This document shows, in pieces, positions 41,211 through 50,560 of a stretch of 64,000 nucleotides of DNA. Numbering within the stretch: position 1 is the stretch's first letter; every line of letters begins with the position of its first letter. The position numbers and the translations under genes are program-made. Location of the stretch: the NCBI GenBank assembly GCA_039908095.1, contig JAMOBJ010000015.1, positions 1 through 64,000 on the forward strand. Direction: 5' to 3'. Source of the stretch: Nitrospirae bacterium YQR-1 (GTDB lineage: Bacteria; Nitrospirota; Thermodesulfovibrionia; Thermodesulfovibrionales; Magnetobacteriaceae). The notes under the pieces were generated by a model. It saw only the letters and a program-made list of their open reading frames with translations. It was not told the origin of the DNA and searched no databases.

Positions 41211-44200
41211 TTATGTGTGATCATTTTCCACTATCTCTATTTCCTCCGGTGTGAGACCGTAAAGCTTATAAACCATTTGGTCAATCTCACGTTCAATGGC
41301 TGTGGTATCAGCTTTGGAATCATTTTGCTTGAGAGTTAGGATTTTATCAACGAGGGTAATAAAGGGCTGTTGTTCATTTAATGATAGCCCTCTTGGTATG
41401 GGAAACGGCATAAGATAATTTGTTTTAAATCTAAAATAGTTACCCCGAAGCACAGAGCCAGTTGTTGTTAGAAAGTACCAGAAAAGCCTTGAGTTTAGTA
41501 TGCTTAAAAAATACTTTAATGATTCTTTGACAGTTTTTTTAAATATAAAGCTATAAATAGTTGTTGTATGATAAAGCCCTCTTTCATCAACTGTCATTTG
41601 ACAACCGGAGGCAATATCCGGTGTTACAATTTTTGGTTTTTCGAATTCTGTCAGATTTTTAGGGTATATATAAGCATAAAACTGTTCATGGCTCATACGG
41701 TCTTTTTCTCTACTTTCTAATGTTTTTTTATTTTCAAGCAAATACTTCCATGCCAATGGGAAGTCCATTTTAATCTCGTCCTGAGTAAACAGAACAGCTT
41801 TACCACTTTGCATCTTATATGGAAAGATGCACCATATTTTAGGTTCAAGTTTTGAATAACGATGAACATCTGCTCCTTTCATCAAAGGTTTTACAAAATC
41901 TTTCTCTATTTCAATTTGACAATTAAGGGATTTTGAAAAGGCTGTTATAATTCCGTTTCCCTCGGAAATATGTTCGAGAAAGTATATTTTATCAGCGCTT
42001 GTTGCAATGCCTTGAAATATTTTTTCACAAACATCAGCAATTGTTCTTGTTTGTTTTTTGAGTTTTTTTAAAACATCTCCGGCATTGCCTGCTGAGAAAT
42101 GCCAAGGATCTTCATCTATTGAATTTGTCTGAAGTATTTTTATATCAACTTTTTCACCGTGCATATTTTTATGAATATTTATGTCATCAAATATTTCATT
42201 CAGGTCGTTTACAGTTGCATTTGGCTTTAATTCAGCAAATTTAAAGGCATCATTACCTAAAGATAAAAACAAAAGGCAGGTGTATGTTGTTGCAGATTCA
42301 AAAATTTGACTGCTACCGAAATCTACAATCTTTTTCAAAAGCTTTTTAGAACCTAATAAATTACGCAGGTTTTTACCGAAAGCCGCTTGAAAAAACTTGT
42401 GTGGCAATATATAGGCAATATTGCCTTTTTTACTCATCAACCCCGTGGCAAGCTCAACAAAGCAGACATAGATATCGTAACTGCCTGAGGCTGAAATATA
42501 TATTTGTTTAAGTTTTTCCGCTAATTCTGGATTGTTTTTCTGAATCTCCTGTATGCGTAAATACGGCGGATTAGCAATCACAATATCAAATCCACCTTTT
42601 TCAAAAACTTCAGCAAAATGAAGTTTCCAAAGAAAGAATGGTTTTGTGTTTGATTTTTTGAACTGTTCTAATTTTATAAGTTCAGATGTTTTATTCTGCT
42701 CTCTTAGAGTGGCTTCTATTAAATCCCACTCTATTTTCTCAATCTGCTTTTTAATTTTACCTTTTAATTCTTTCTCGCTGGTTTCAAAAAATTCTTTGTG
42801 AAGTAGCTTTAATTCATCCCTTTTTTGTATTGCCTCATTTTGGGCGTCAAAAAGTCCATTACTATCTACAATTTTATCATCTTCTTTATTTAAGTTGTTC
42901 AATTGTTTTTCAAGTTTTTTTAATTCTTCTTTTATTTCTGCATCCTTAGATGTTGTTAGTTCATTTTTTGCGTGACAAGAAAAGCGTTTCTTCTGCAATA
43001 ATAACTGTTTCTGTTTTGTTAATTCGATGAGTTTTTGTTTGTCAAAACTTATACCTGTAATAAGCTTTTCGTCAAAAAGTTTTATCCCTTCATATTCTTC
43101 AAGCAAGCTGTTACCCTGCATTATCTTGAAATCCAGATTCGGCAAAGGCTCAATACCCCAATTGTCTTTCGTTTTATCAACCGTCTCGTCAACTAAAAGT
43201 GCAATAAAAAATCGTAGTTTAGAAATTTCCACCGCAATCTGTTGAATATCCACACCATATATACACCTTTGGATAAGATACAGTTTCCGGCCATAATCGG
43301 CGTTTTTACCGCTAAAATATTCCTTAATTCTTGTTTTTGTTGCTCGCTTGACACTTGGGTCAGGTATTGCATCCGCAGCTCTCAGTTGTGCTTGTTCCCA
43401 TAGTTTGTTTCCATCATCAATTTTATTGAGAATAAAAACTAATTTATTCAGTACGCCCATAGGAAAAGCACCGGAGCCAACCGCAGGATCAACTATTTTA
43501 ACATTTTCAATCAGCTCTACAAGCTTTCTTGTTTCGCTGTCATTAAAAGGGTTTTCATGGCTTCCGGGTGAAAACAATTTTTCCAACCTATTATCTATAT
43601 CTACTATATCAGGCAGGTGAGTTTTGAAATAAGCCTTGAGAGATTCGATAACCATATAATCAACAATTTCTCTGGGTGTGTAGTAACTGCCGGTAGCTTT
43701 GCGGGCTGTGGTGGATGTTTCCGGATTAAAGCTGGCCAGCAAGTTTTCAAAAACCCGTCCTAAAAGCTCCGGGTCAAGTGCGACGTCAGCGTCATCTGGA
43801 GAGTTCTCATCTATCGTGAAATTAAATGAAGATAGAATATTTAAAAGCCCACTCACTTTGCAGTTTTTATTTTGTGTACCGTAGGCTTTACTTAGATCAA
43901 CTTTTTGTTCCTGACTGAAAAACAAATAATTGGGAACTGACGGCTGGTTCTTTTTAGTACGTGAAAAACCATCAATGATTATTCCATTTTTCTTGTCGTC
44001 AAGACACTCAAAAAGGCCGCCATTTAAAAAAGGAATATCGCCAAAATATTTATTTATCTCATCAGGATTTTGGAAAAGCTCCTGATAACGAAAAACGTAC
44101 TGATTTCCAAAGTCGGGATTGTTTCCTTTATAGCCCCTCACCTCACTCCCAAATTGACGCTCATCTTTTTTAGTGCTTAAAGTGGCAAAAAATAGATTCT

Positions 44201-44969
44201 GTAAAATAGCAGTATAATAAGTTGATTCATCTAAGGCTGTATTTTTTAGAATAGTATTTATACTGGTTTCTTCAAATAAGTCTTTTGGTACTAAACTGCG
44301 TTCCCGCATAAACCAAATAAAAATCATTCTGGTAATCAGCCGAATTACAGCAATATTCCTGCCGTTTTCTTCAGCTTCAGCATCTTTAGGAAACCGGCAG
44401 CACTCCACCGCCCAAAAATACCAATCGGCAATACTCTTGTAAAATTCTTTAGTAACTTTTTCAACGGAGAACGCATCTTTGATTTTTGCTAAACTGGAAA
44501 AATCACCGTCAACAATTTGTTGCTTGAATGTCTTGTTAGTTAATTCATTACCAACAAAATAGGTAAACCGGCGGAAATTGCTCCACTGTCGGCTCGTGCC
44601 GGTTGATTCAGGATAAACAAGCGAGAAGCGGAAATTGCCGCTTGAATTATAAAAGATAAAAATCCCTGCTGAAAACTTTTGATTTTCTATGGATTTTAAA
44701 ATATCTTTAGCTATTTCATATTGTGCTTTTTTACCGGAGCGTTCTGAAAGTTCTTTTTTAACTTCAAATGCATAGATAATTAAGCTGTCACCATCTGAAA
44801 AATTGATTTCTCCAAGTTTCAGTCCATCTTTAAAATGATCATCGTCATAGTAAGAGTATTTATCTCCCATCGGTTTAAACTGCCGGCTCTTCTCCCGGAA
44901 AAAACGATTGAACTTTTCAACTGAGAAATTATCTATTACCATTTCTAAAATTTGTCTTGCTTCACTCAT
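41211..44969 (-). CDS. Eco57I-type N6-adenine DNA methyltransferase with probable N-terminal nuclease domain
   Basis: A 1252-residue protein. The N-terminal region has G-D-S-L-I-I-Y-A-F-E-V-K-K and a nearby Q, compatible with a PD-(D/E)XK nuclease as in type IIG enzymes. The methyltransferase core shows D-P-A-V-G-S-G-A-F near 490 (SAM binding) and I-A-N-P-P-Y near 798 (catalytic NPPY), with a coiled insertion between them. The C-terminal third resembles a target-recognition domain, ending I-D-Q-M-V-Y-K-L-Y-G-L-T. The ATG at 44969 overlaps the helicase stop (ATGAGTGA); a TTG at 44984 is possible. It probably methylates host DNA and may cut unmodified DNA with the helicase. The N-terminal nuclease call is tentative. 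Confidence 0.85.
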   Translation of the reverse strand: MSEARQILEMVIDNFSVEKFNRFFREKSRQFKPMGDKYSYYDDDHFKDGLKLGEINFSDGDSLIIYAFEVKKELSERSGKKAQYEIAKDILKSIENQKFSAGIFIFYNSSGNFRFSLVYPESTGTSRQWSNFRRFTYFVGNELTNKTFKQQIVDGDFSSLAKIKDAFSVEKVTKEFYKSIADWYFWAVECCRFPKDAEAEENGRNIAVIRLITRMIFIWFMRERSLVPKDLFEETSINTILKNTALDESTYYTAILQNLFFATLSTKKDERQFGSEVRGYKGNNPDFGNQYVFRYQELFQNPDEINKYFGDIPFLNGGLFECLDDKKNGIIIDGFSRTKKNQPSVPNYLFFSQEQKVDLSKAYGTQNKNCKVSGLLNILSSFNFTIDENSPDDADVALDPELLGRVFENLLASFNPETSTTARKATGSYYTPREIVDYMVIESLKAYFKTHLPDIVDIDNRLEKLFSPGSHENPFNDSETRKLVELIENVKIVDPAVGSGAFPMGVLNKLVFILNKIDDGNKLWEQAQLRAADAIPDPSVKRATKTRIKEYFSGKNADYGRKLYLIQRCIYGVDIQQIAVEISKLRFFIALLVDETVDKTKDNWGIEPLPNLDFKIMQGNSLLEEYEGIKLFDEKLITGISFDKQKLIELTKQKQLLLQKKRFSCHAKNELTTSKDAEIKEELKKLEKQLNNLNKEDDKIVDSNGLFDAQNEAIQKRDELKLLHKEFFETSEKELKGKIKKQIEKIEWDLIEATLREQNKTSELIKLEQFKKSNTKPFFLWKLHFAEVFEKGGFDIVIANPPYLRIQEIQKNNPELAEKLKQIYISASGSYDIYVCFVELATGLMSKKGNIAYILPHKFFQAAFGKNLRNLLGSKKLLKKIVDFGSSQIFESATTYTCLLFLSLGNDAFKFAELKPNATVNDLNEIFDDINIHKNMHGEKVDIKILQTNSIDEDPWHFSAGNAGDVLKKLKKQTRTIADVCEKIFQGIATSADKIYFLEHISEGNGIITAFSKSLNCQIEIEKDFVKPLMKGADVHRYSKLEPKIWCIFPYKMQSGKAVLFTQDEIKMDFPLAWKYLLENKKTLESREKDRMSHEQFYAYIYPKNLTEFEKPKIVTPDIASGCQMTVDERGLYHTTTIYSFIFKKTVKESLKYFLSILNSRLFWYFLTTTGSVLRGNYFRFKTNYLMPFPIPRGLSLNEQQPFITLVDKILTLKQNDSKADTTAIEREIDQMVYKLYGLTPEEIEIVENDHT

Positions 44970-47900
44970 ATTTTTTATTCTCAATAGCTATTATGATTTC
45001 TTTTTTCTGATCTTTCTGCCGATTCTTTTCTTTGATCAAATAATCACCGCCCAATTTCTTTTTTAATCCAAGAATATCTTCAATTGAATCCTCTTTAAAA
45101 TTCCCTATTCGGCGCAATGTATAATCTGCCAACGTGCCGCAATCTAAAATATCTTCTCTAAGTGTACGTAGAAATTCCTTGTGTGGCATTAGTTCTTCCC
45201 TCGTACTTCCGATAAGAGAATCAAGATTAATTTTTGCTTTCTGCTCCAGGTTTTGCTCATTGACCGGTCCAGGGCGATAATCCCGAAAATCCTTAATTGA
45301 CTGATACGCTTGCCAAAATTGTTGTGTGTTCCAGTCAAGCGCATCTTCCTCCGGCGTACAAACTATTTTTTCAAATACATCCTCAAAAGTGGTTTGATAT
45401 GGCTGCACTTTTTCTGTATCCGTTTTTGCTGCGTTTACATACAGCCGCCCCTTTTTAAAAAAAACCAAGAGTTCGTTTTCGTCATACTTCTTAGCTGTTT
45501 TAATACGACGTGGATAATTTTTAAGATTTTCAAACAAATCCGGATTTTCTTTTTCGATTCTCAAAAATTCCCTTAGGGCTTTGGTGTAAAAACTTTCCTC
45601 CTCATGCTCATCCGGATTTTGCTGCAGCCTATTAAATAAGCCTGCAGGGGTTGGAGTTTCGTCTATATCAAAAATCTTTGAATCCTCACCAAGTGCGGTA
45701 TGAATAAGGAACATTTTATTGGCGGCTATTTCCCGGGACTGTACTAATTCAGCACCCTTCTCGGTTGGGAAAAAATTCACGACGTAAAGCTCGTCAAAAA
45801 CTTTTTTACTGATACGGTTAACACGCCCAAGACGCTGAATGACACGTACAGGATTCCATGGAATATCATAATTGATGACCATTCCGGCACGATTGAGATT
45901 AAATCCCTCGGAAATCCTGTCGGAGGACAGTAGTAGTTCGAAATCATTTTCCTGCACAGGATAAGAAGCATCAAAATTTTTGTTTATTAGAGATATTTTT
46001 GATGACGGTAAATCACCGGCTACAACCAGCATCTTACCGCCAAAATGTTTTTCCAGTGCTTTCTCCAAATAGCGCACAGTATCAACATATTCGGTAAAGA
46101 TAATTATTTTTCGTTTGTGCTGCCCTTTGGTGGGTTTTTTAGAGAATTCTTTCTTTATGTTTTCAATAAGACAATCTGTTTTAGGATCGTTCTGCAGCAG
46201 ATATAACTTAGAAAGCTTTGCAAGTATCTCATCGAATAATTCAAGGTCTGATTGGATATCCTCAAGAAACTGCTCTTTACGTATAAAATCGTTGAGTTTG
46301 TATCTTTTATGATTTTTAGGATATTGCCCCTTTTTTATTTTTTCTTCATACTCAATCAGAGATTTTTCAATTTCGTCAGCATCGAACTCATAAATTTTTT
46401 CTAAAAGAGTGCGATCCATGATATATTCACCGGTTCTTTTGATAAATTCCAAACTATTTTCAGTTATTCTTTTGAAATTTTTTATGCTTTGCTCAAAAGA
46501 ACCAAAGGAACTTTCAAAACGTTTAACGATTAAGCGGCGCATGAAATCAAACAAGTTCCGCTGTTGTTGGAATTGCCGGTTATCATCCTCGGTCATTTGT
46601 TCTTTAACGCCTTTTTCGTATTCAAACGGTCTATAGACAGCACCCTTGAAACGTCCTCTATCATCAGGATCGCCAAAATAGCTTTCAATTATTTCCGTAT
46701 AGAATTCAGATTGCTCTTTACTTAACTCAAAAAACCACTCTATCGGGTCGGCTACTTTGGATAGTTCTTTTACCTCGTTTTTATAAAACGGATTATTTTG
46801 CAAATCCAAACGATTGCGTCTGATTGTTACCGGATCAATAACATTCCTGATTTGCTTTGCAAGGTAGCGAGCTCTTTCGGCTACTTTTTTAAGGTCAATT
46901 TTACTCTCTTTAAATAATGTCTTATAATACTTAAGTGCCTTGTTTCTTTTTATGTTATCCGGGGAGTTCCAATATTTTTTGATAATTCCAAGCTTGTCGA
47001 AAATTCCTTTAAATTCAGCGAATTGGACCGCAAGATTACTTTCTAATGTAATAGAGGATTTTTTAGGCGTAATAAACAACTTAAGGAGTGAAAGAATGTC
47101 GCCGGGACGATTGTTAAATGGAGTGGCGGTAAGTAAAATAACCTGCTTTTCCCTACAGATGTTTTTTAGAAGCTCATAGCCCTCTGTATCCTGATTTCTG
47201 AAACGGTGCACCTCATCAACTATCACTACCTCGATATCTTTTGCTTTCTTTATAAATTCTAAGGTGTTTTCCAAATCACCAAGTGATACTGCTTTCCAGC
47301 CATCTTTTGCTAAGTGAAAATCTTCTAAATATTTTGTCCAACCGGAATCGTGATTCCCTAACAACCCAGGCGGACAGATCACTATGCCTCGTTTTTTAAG
47401 CTCTTTGGCAATGGCGCAGGCGATAATCGTTTTCCCCAAACCCACAACATCAGCCACAATAACGCCGTTATTGTTTTCGATAATGGATAGTGCCTGTCTC
47501 ACTGCATCAAGCTGGTATTGGTATGGTGTATAGCCGTTTTCTTCCAATGTTTTTATCAGGGACTCTCTGATTTCTTTTTGTTCAAATGAATCCAGATAAG
47601 TTTTCAGGACTATACAAAAAGCTTCAAACGGCGTAACATCTTTTATAAGTGTTTCATTTTCAATCACATCAACAAGTTTCTTTTTAATATCAGCGCATTC
47701 TGTAATTTTTACTGCATCGCTCCAAAGCTCATCAAAATAGTTTTCAGCATCCTCAAAACCATAGTCACCAATCTCTACATTAAATTCGTTTTGAGTGGAA
47801 AGCCCGGCCTTTGTCAGGTTGCTGCTGCCGGTTATAAACAGATTTCTTCTGCCGACCTGACTCTGTTGCAGTTTAAATAAATAAAGTTTGGCGTGATTAG

Positions 47901-48285
47901 GTTTATAGGTTTTACGGATAATCAGCATGTCTTTTTGAATACGCCCAATGAAAAATTTTACTTGCTCGTAAAATTCTTTATTATCAAAAATTTCTGTATT
48001 TATAGATTTTTTTATTGACCCAAAAAACTTATATACTCTTTCATCGTCTGATAATTGATCATCTTCTGGAAATTCAATCAGGCCAAAGTTACAATAATCA
48101 ACATTTAATCCCACCAGAACCTTTGTGACGACATCAAGATTTGATTTTAGTCCTTCATAAAGTTCCCTTATACCTGAAAAGTAAAAGAAACCGACAAGAA
48201 ATTTTAATTTCTCGCTTTTGGTTATAAGCTCTATCAAGCGGTTTTTTAGATTTTTTGCGCCACTGTTTGTAATGAAATTGCTCAT
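44962..48285 (-). CDS. PLD nuclease-like/SNF2-type helicase
   Basis: A 1107-residue protein. The N-terminal phospholipase-D-like domain (about 1-185) has one H-A-K-L-Y-L-F motif followed by G-S-S-N-L-T-K-A-G-L, typical of the nuclease-like domain of restriction helicases. The SF2 helicase has V-G-L-G-K-T near 282, D-E-V-H near 353, L-L-T-A-T-P and, near 815, Q-R-L-G-R-V-N-R. It is similar in kind to DISARM DrmD or other restriction-linked SNF2 helicases, but drmA and drmB are absent. It is the first gene of the cassette and overlaps the methyltransferase start by 8 bp, so the two are probably made together. It would translocate on foreign DNA. Confidence 0.88.
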   Translation of the reverse strand: MSNFITNSGAKNLKNRLIELITKSEKLKFLVGFFYFSGIRELYEGLKSNLDVVTKVLVGLNVDYCNFGLIEFPEDDQLSDDERVYKFFGSIKKSINTEIFDNKEFYEQVKFFIGRIQKDMLIIRKTYKPNHAKLYLFKLQQSQVGRRNLFITGSSNLTKAGLSTQNEFNVEIGDYGFEDAENYFDELWSDAVKITECADIKKKLVDVIENETLIKDVTPFEAFCIVLKTYLDSFEQKEIRESLIKTLEENGYTPYQYQLDAVRQALSIIENNNGVIVADVVGLGKTIIACAIAKELKKRGIVICPPGLLGNHDSGWTKYLEDFHLAKDGWKAVSLGDLENTLEFIKKAKDIEVVIVDEVHRFRNQDTEGYELLKNICREKQVILLTATPFNNRPGDILSLLKLFITPKKSSITLESNLAVQFAEFKGIFDKLGIIKKYWNSPDNIKRNKALKYYKTLFKESKIDLKKVAERARYLAKQIRNVIDPVTIRRNRLDLQNNPFYKNEVKELSKVADPIEWFFELSKEQSEFYTEIIESYFGDPDDRGRFKGAVYRPFEYEKGVKEQMTEDDNRQFQQQRNLFDFMRRLIVKRFESSFGSFEQSIKNFKRITENSLEFIKRTGEYIMDRTLLEKIYEFDADEIEKSLIEYEEKIKKGQYPKNHKRYKLNDFIRKEQFLEDIQSDLELFDEILAKLSKLYLLQNDPKTDCLIENIKKEFSKKPTKGQHKRKIIIFTEYVDTVRYLEKALEKHFGGKMLVVAGDLPSSKISLINKNFDASYPVQENDFELLLSSDRISEGFNLNRAGMVINYDIPWNPVRVIQRLGRVNRISKKVFDELYVVNFFPTEKGAELVQSREIAANKMFLIHTALGEDSKIFDIDETPTPAGLFNRLQQNPDEHEEESFYTKALREFLRIEKENPDLFENLKNYPRRIKTAKKYDENELLVFFKKGRLYVNAAKTDTEKVQPYQTTFEDVFEKIVCTPEEDALDWNTQQFWQAYQSIKDFRDYRPGPVNEQNLEQKAKINLDSLIGSTREELMPHKEFLRTLREDILDCGTLADYTLRRIGNFKEDSIEDILGLKKKLGGDYLIKEKNRQKDQKKEIIIAIENKKYE

Positions 48286-48491
48286 AACTTATATATCATT
48301 AACCCTATCAAAAGCTGGTTCCCCCCCTCAAAATGTTTAACTTTTCATCGTTACCTATAGTATAACAGCATTACTTCGGATGCCTGTATAACTCTTCATA
48401 GATATACTAACAGATTTTATAAATTCAATCAAAGTGCCCTAATAATTGTAAAGTTGACCGTCTGAACGGTAAAACCGGATAAATATTCGTA

Positions 48492-49001
48492 TCACAAAAA
48501 CAACTTATAAAATCCGTTTAAGATATCAACAGGAGTTGGTGGACAGCCCGGAATATAAACATCTACCGGAATAATCTTGTCAACTCCTCCCAAAGAAGCA
48601 TAGCTTTCACCAAATATCCCGCCATTGCAGCCACAGTCACCGGCTGCAATTACAAATTTAGGAGAGGGCACTGCATTATAGGTCCTGACAAGAGCTATTT
48701 CCATATTTTTAGTTACCGGCCCTGTGACAAGTAATACATCTGCAAATCTGGGTGAGGCGGTAAAATGAATACCAAATCTCTCACAGTCATATACCGGGTT
48801 ATTTATGGCATGAATCTCAAGCTCGCAACCGTTACATGAGCCTGCATCCACTTCCCTTACCGCTAAGCTCCGCTTGAAATACTTTTTTACGGAATCCTCA
48901 AGTTTGATTTCCGATATGGTTATTTTGGGGTCATCAATTCGTGGGCTTGAGTCTGTAACAATGCCTGTGTGGAGAAATATCTGGCGCAGAATTCTAATCA
49001 T
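48492..49001 (-). CDS. hyfI: NuoB/HyfI-like [4Fe-4S] small subunit
   Basis: A 169-residue subunit homologous to the small subunit of group 4 hydrogenases and NuoB. The four Cys ligands of the membrane-proximal cluster are present: S-C-N-G-C near residue 58, then G-D-C-G and P-G-C-P-P-T-P. It would accept or donate electrons next to the large subunit. Its ATG overlaps the stop of that gene by 4 bp (ATGA). It is the last gene of the six-gene operon. No HyfH/NuoI-type ferredoxin subunit follows; the next gene belongs to the defence cassette, 206 bp away. Confidence 0.88.
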   Translation of the reverse strand: MIRILRQIFLHTGIVTDSSPRIDDPKITISEIKLEDSVKKYFKRSLAVREVDAGSCNGCELEIHAINNPVYDCERFGIHFTASPRFADVLLVTGPVTKNMEIALVRTYNAVPSPKFVIAAGDCGCNGGIFGESYASLGGVDKIIPVDVYIPGCPPTPVDILNGFYKLFL

Positions 49002-50560
49002 AGGTCATGCCCCGAATACGACTGATTAAAACTCTTGTTGCAAAGAGGAAAATCAGGGACTATATTACCCTTTATTGCCTGCTCAAGGGCCAGCCAGTTT
49101 ACACTGGACGGGTCTCTGACCATACACCTGTTTATTGCTCCGGTGGGGCCGCTTTGTAGCCAGTAGAGTATCTCCCCGCGCCATCCCTCAACCGCCGCAA
49201 ACCCTGTTGAATCAGGCAAGGGCACGCTGCACTTAGTAATTATGCCGCTTACAGGCATTTTTCTGAGAATACGCCGCAACAGGCGCACGGACTCCCGTAT
49301 TTCCTCTACCCGTACCCACACCCTTGCGTGCACATCCCCGGCGGTAAGCACAGGGGCCGCTACTTCCAGTGAATCATATGGAGGGTACGGGTTATGAACC
49401 CTGCAATCTACATTAAGGCCGCTTGCCCGTGCTACTATTCCTACCGTACAAAGCTCTCTTGCCAATTCGGATGACAGTATGCCGGTGTTACGCACTCTGT
49501 CCTCAAGCGAAGCACTCTCCTCATAGATAGTAACCAGCCGCCCAAAGTCTTCCTCAAGGAAATCCAGCTCCGTTAAGATTTCCTTTTTGCCCTCTGAATC
49601 TACATCAACTGTCACACCACCGGGAATCACTCTGTCCATCATAAACCTGTGCCCAAAGAGCTTATGGTTGGTACGCATAAGGCTTTCCTTAAGCCGTGAG
49701 CACTGATATAACATAAAAGCAAATGCAGCGTCATTGCAAATTGCCCCTATATCGCCAAGGTGATTGGCAATACGCTCCCGTTCAAGAAAAAGTGCCCTAA
49801 GCCACTGCGCCCGCTCCGGCACCCGGCACTGTGTCATCGATTCAAGGGCAATGCAGTAGGCCGTGGCGTGAGCAACTGTTGTATCACCAGATACCCGCCC
49901 TGCTAATTTAACCGCAGTATCCCACGCCATAGATTCAAATCTCTTTTCTATCCCCTTGTGGACGTAACCAAGACGCTCCTCAAGATTAATTATGGTCTCC
50001 CCAACCGCCTGAAACCTGAAGTGTCCCGGTTCAATTATACCAGCATGGACGGGGCCAACCGGAATCTCATACACGCCCTCACCCTCAGCCTTAAGCCATG
50101 CGTAGTCCCCTTCCACCGGTTGCATCGGCTTTGATGCGTCAAAACACTTTCTGAGAGGCCATGCATCCTGCGGCCAATCCTCAAATTTTATCCACGGTCT
50201 GTCATCCGGATGCCCCGCCGGTGTTATCCCCATGAGGCTTCTTATTTGGCGCTCAAACCTGTAGGCTGGCACAAAGTGCTTTATAAGGCTTGGGAAGGTT
50301 GGATTATGCTGAGGCAGCCGAGCCTTCACTATCAGGTACTCGCTCCCCCATCTGTAACAAGCATGGATGCCGAAGCCCCTGCCTGCATCTCTTTCATCTG
50401 TTGCCCACTCTGCACTAAGAAAAGCAAATGAGTCCTTTAGCACTTTAGCGGCCTCTGCAAATCTCTCCGCCGGCACTGTAAATGTAACCGGAGTTCTGTT
50501 TTTATCAGTGACCGCTTCAGCGCCAAATGCGCCCTTAAGTGCCTCAGCTAATGTATTCAT
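48998..50560 (-). CDS. HyfG-like large subunit lacking [NiFe] ligands (NuoC-NuoD fusion)
   Basis: A 520-residue fusion: NuoC-like at about 1-130 and NuoD/hydrogenase-large-subunit-like at about 150-500. True HyfG/HycE proteins hold [NiFe] with two CxxC pairs. Here the N-terminal site reads G-R-V-S-G-D-T-T-V-A-H and the C-terminal end reads V-R-D-P-S-S-V-N-W, then N-K-S-F-N-Q-S-Y-S-G, so both pairs are gone. This fits energy-converting hydrogenase-related (Ehr) complexes that do not make H2. The ATG at 50560 overlaps the hyfF-like stop (ATGA); an earlier in-frame start at 50590 would overlap more. The electron donor and acceptor are unknown. Confidence 0.85.
   Translation of the reverse strand: MNTLAEALKGAFGAEAVTDKNRTPVTFTVPAERFAEAAKVLKDSFAFLSAEWATDERDAGRGFGIHACYRWGSEYLIVKARLPQHNPTFPSLIKHFVPAYRFERQIRSLMGITPAGHPDDRPWIKFEDWPQDAWPLRKCFDASKPMQPVEGDYAWLKAEGEGVYEIPVGPVHAGIIEPGHFRFQAVGETIINLEERLGYVHKGIEKRFESMAWDTAVKLAGRVSGDTTVAHATAYCIALESMTQCRVPERAQWLRALFLERERIANHLGDIGAICNDAAFAFMLYQCSRLKESLMRTNHKLFGHRFMMDRVIPGGVTVDVDSEGKKEILTELDFLEEDFGRLVTIYEESASLEDRVRNTGILSSELARELCTVGIVARASGLNVDCRVHNPYPPYDSLEVAAPVLTAGDVHARVWVRVEEIRESVRLLRRILRKMPVSGIITKCSVPLPDSTGFAAVEGWRGEILYWLQSGPTGAINRCMVRDPSSVNWLALEQAIKGNIVPDFPLCNKSFNQSYSGHDL

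Noticed and set aside
37212..48285. Complete DISARM or BREX system
   Set aside because: No DrmA, DrmB, separate DrmC, BrxA/B/C/L or PglZ is encoded on either side. Only a helicase and a methyltransferase of broadly similar type are present.
48998..50560. Functional [NiFe] hydrogenase-4
   Set aside because: Both CxxC ligand pairs of the large subunit are absent, and no maturation genes are nearby.
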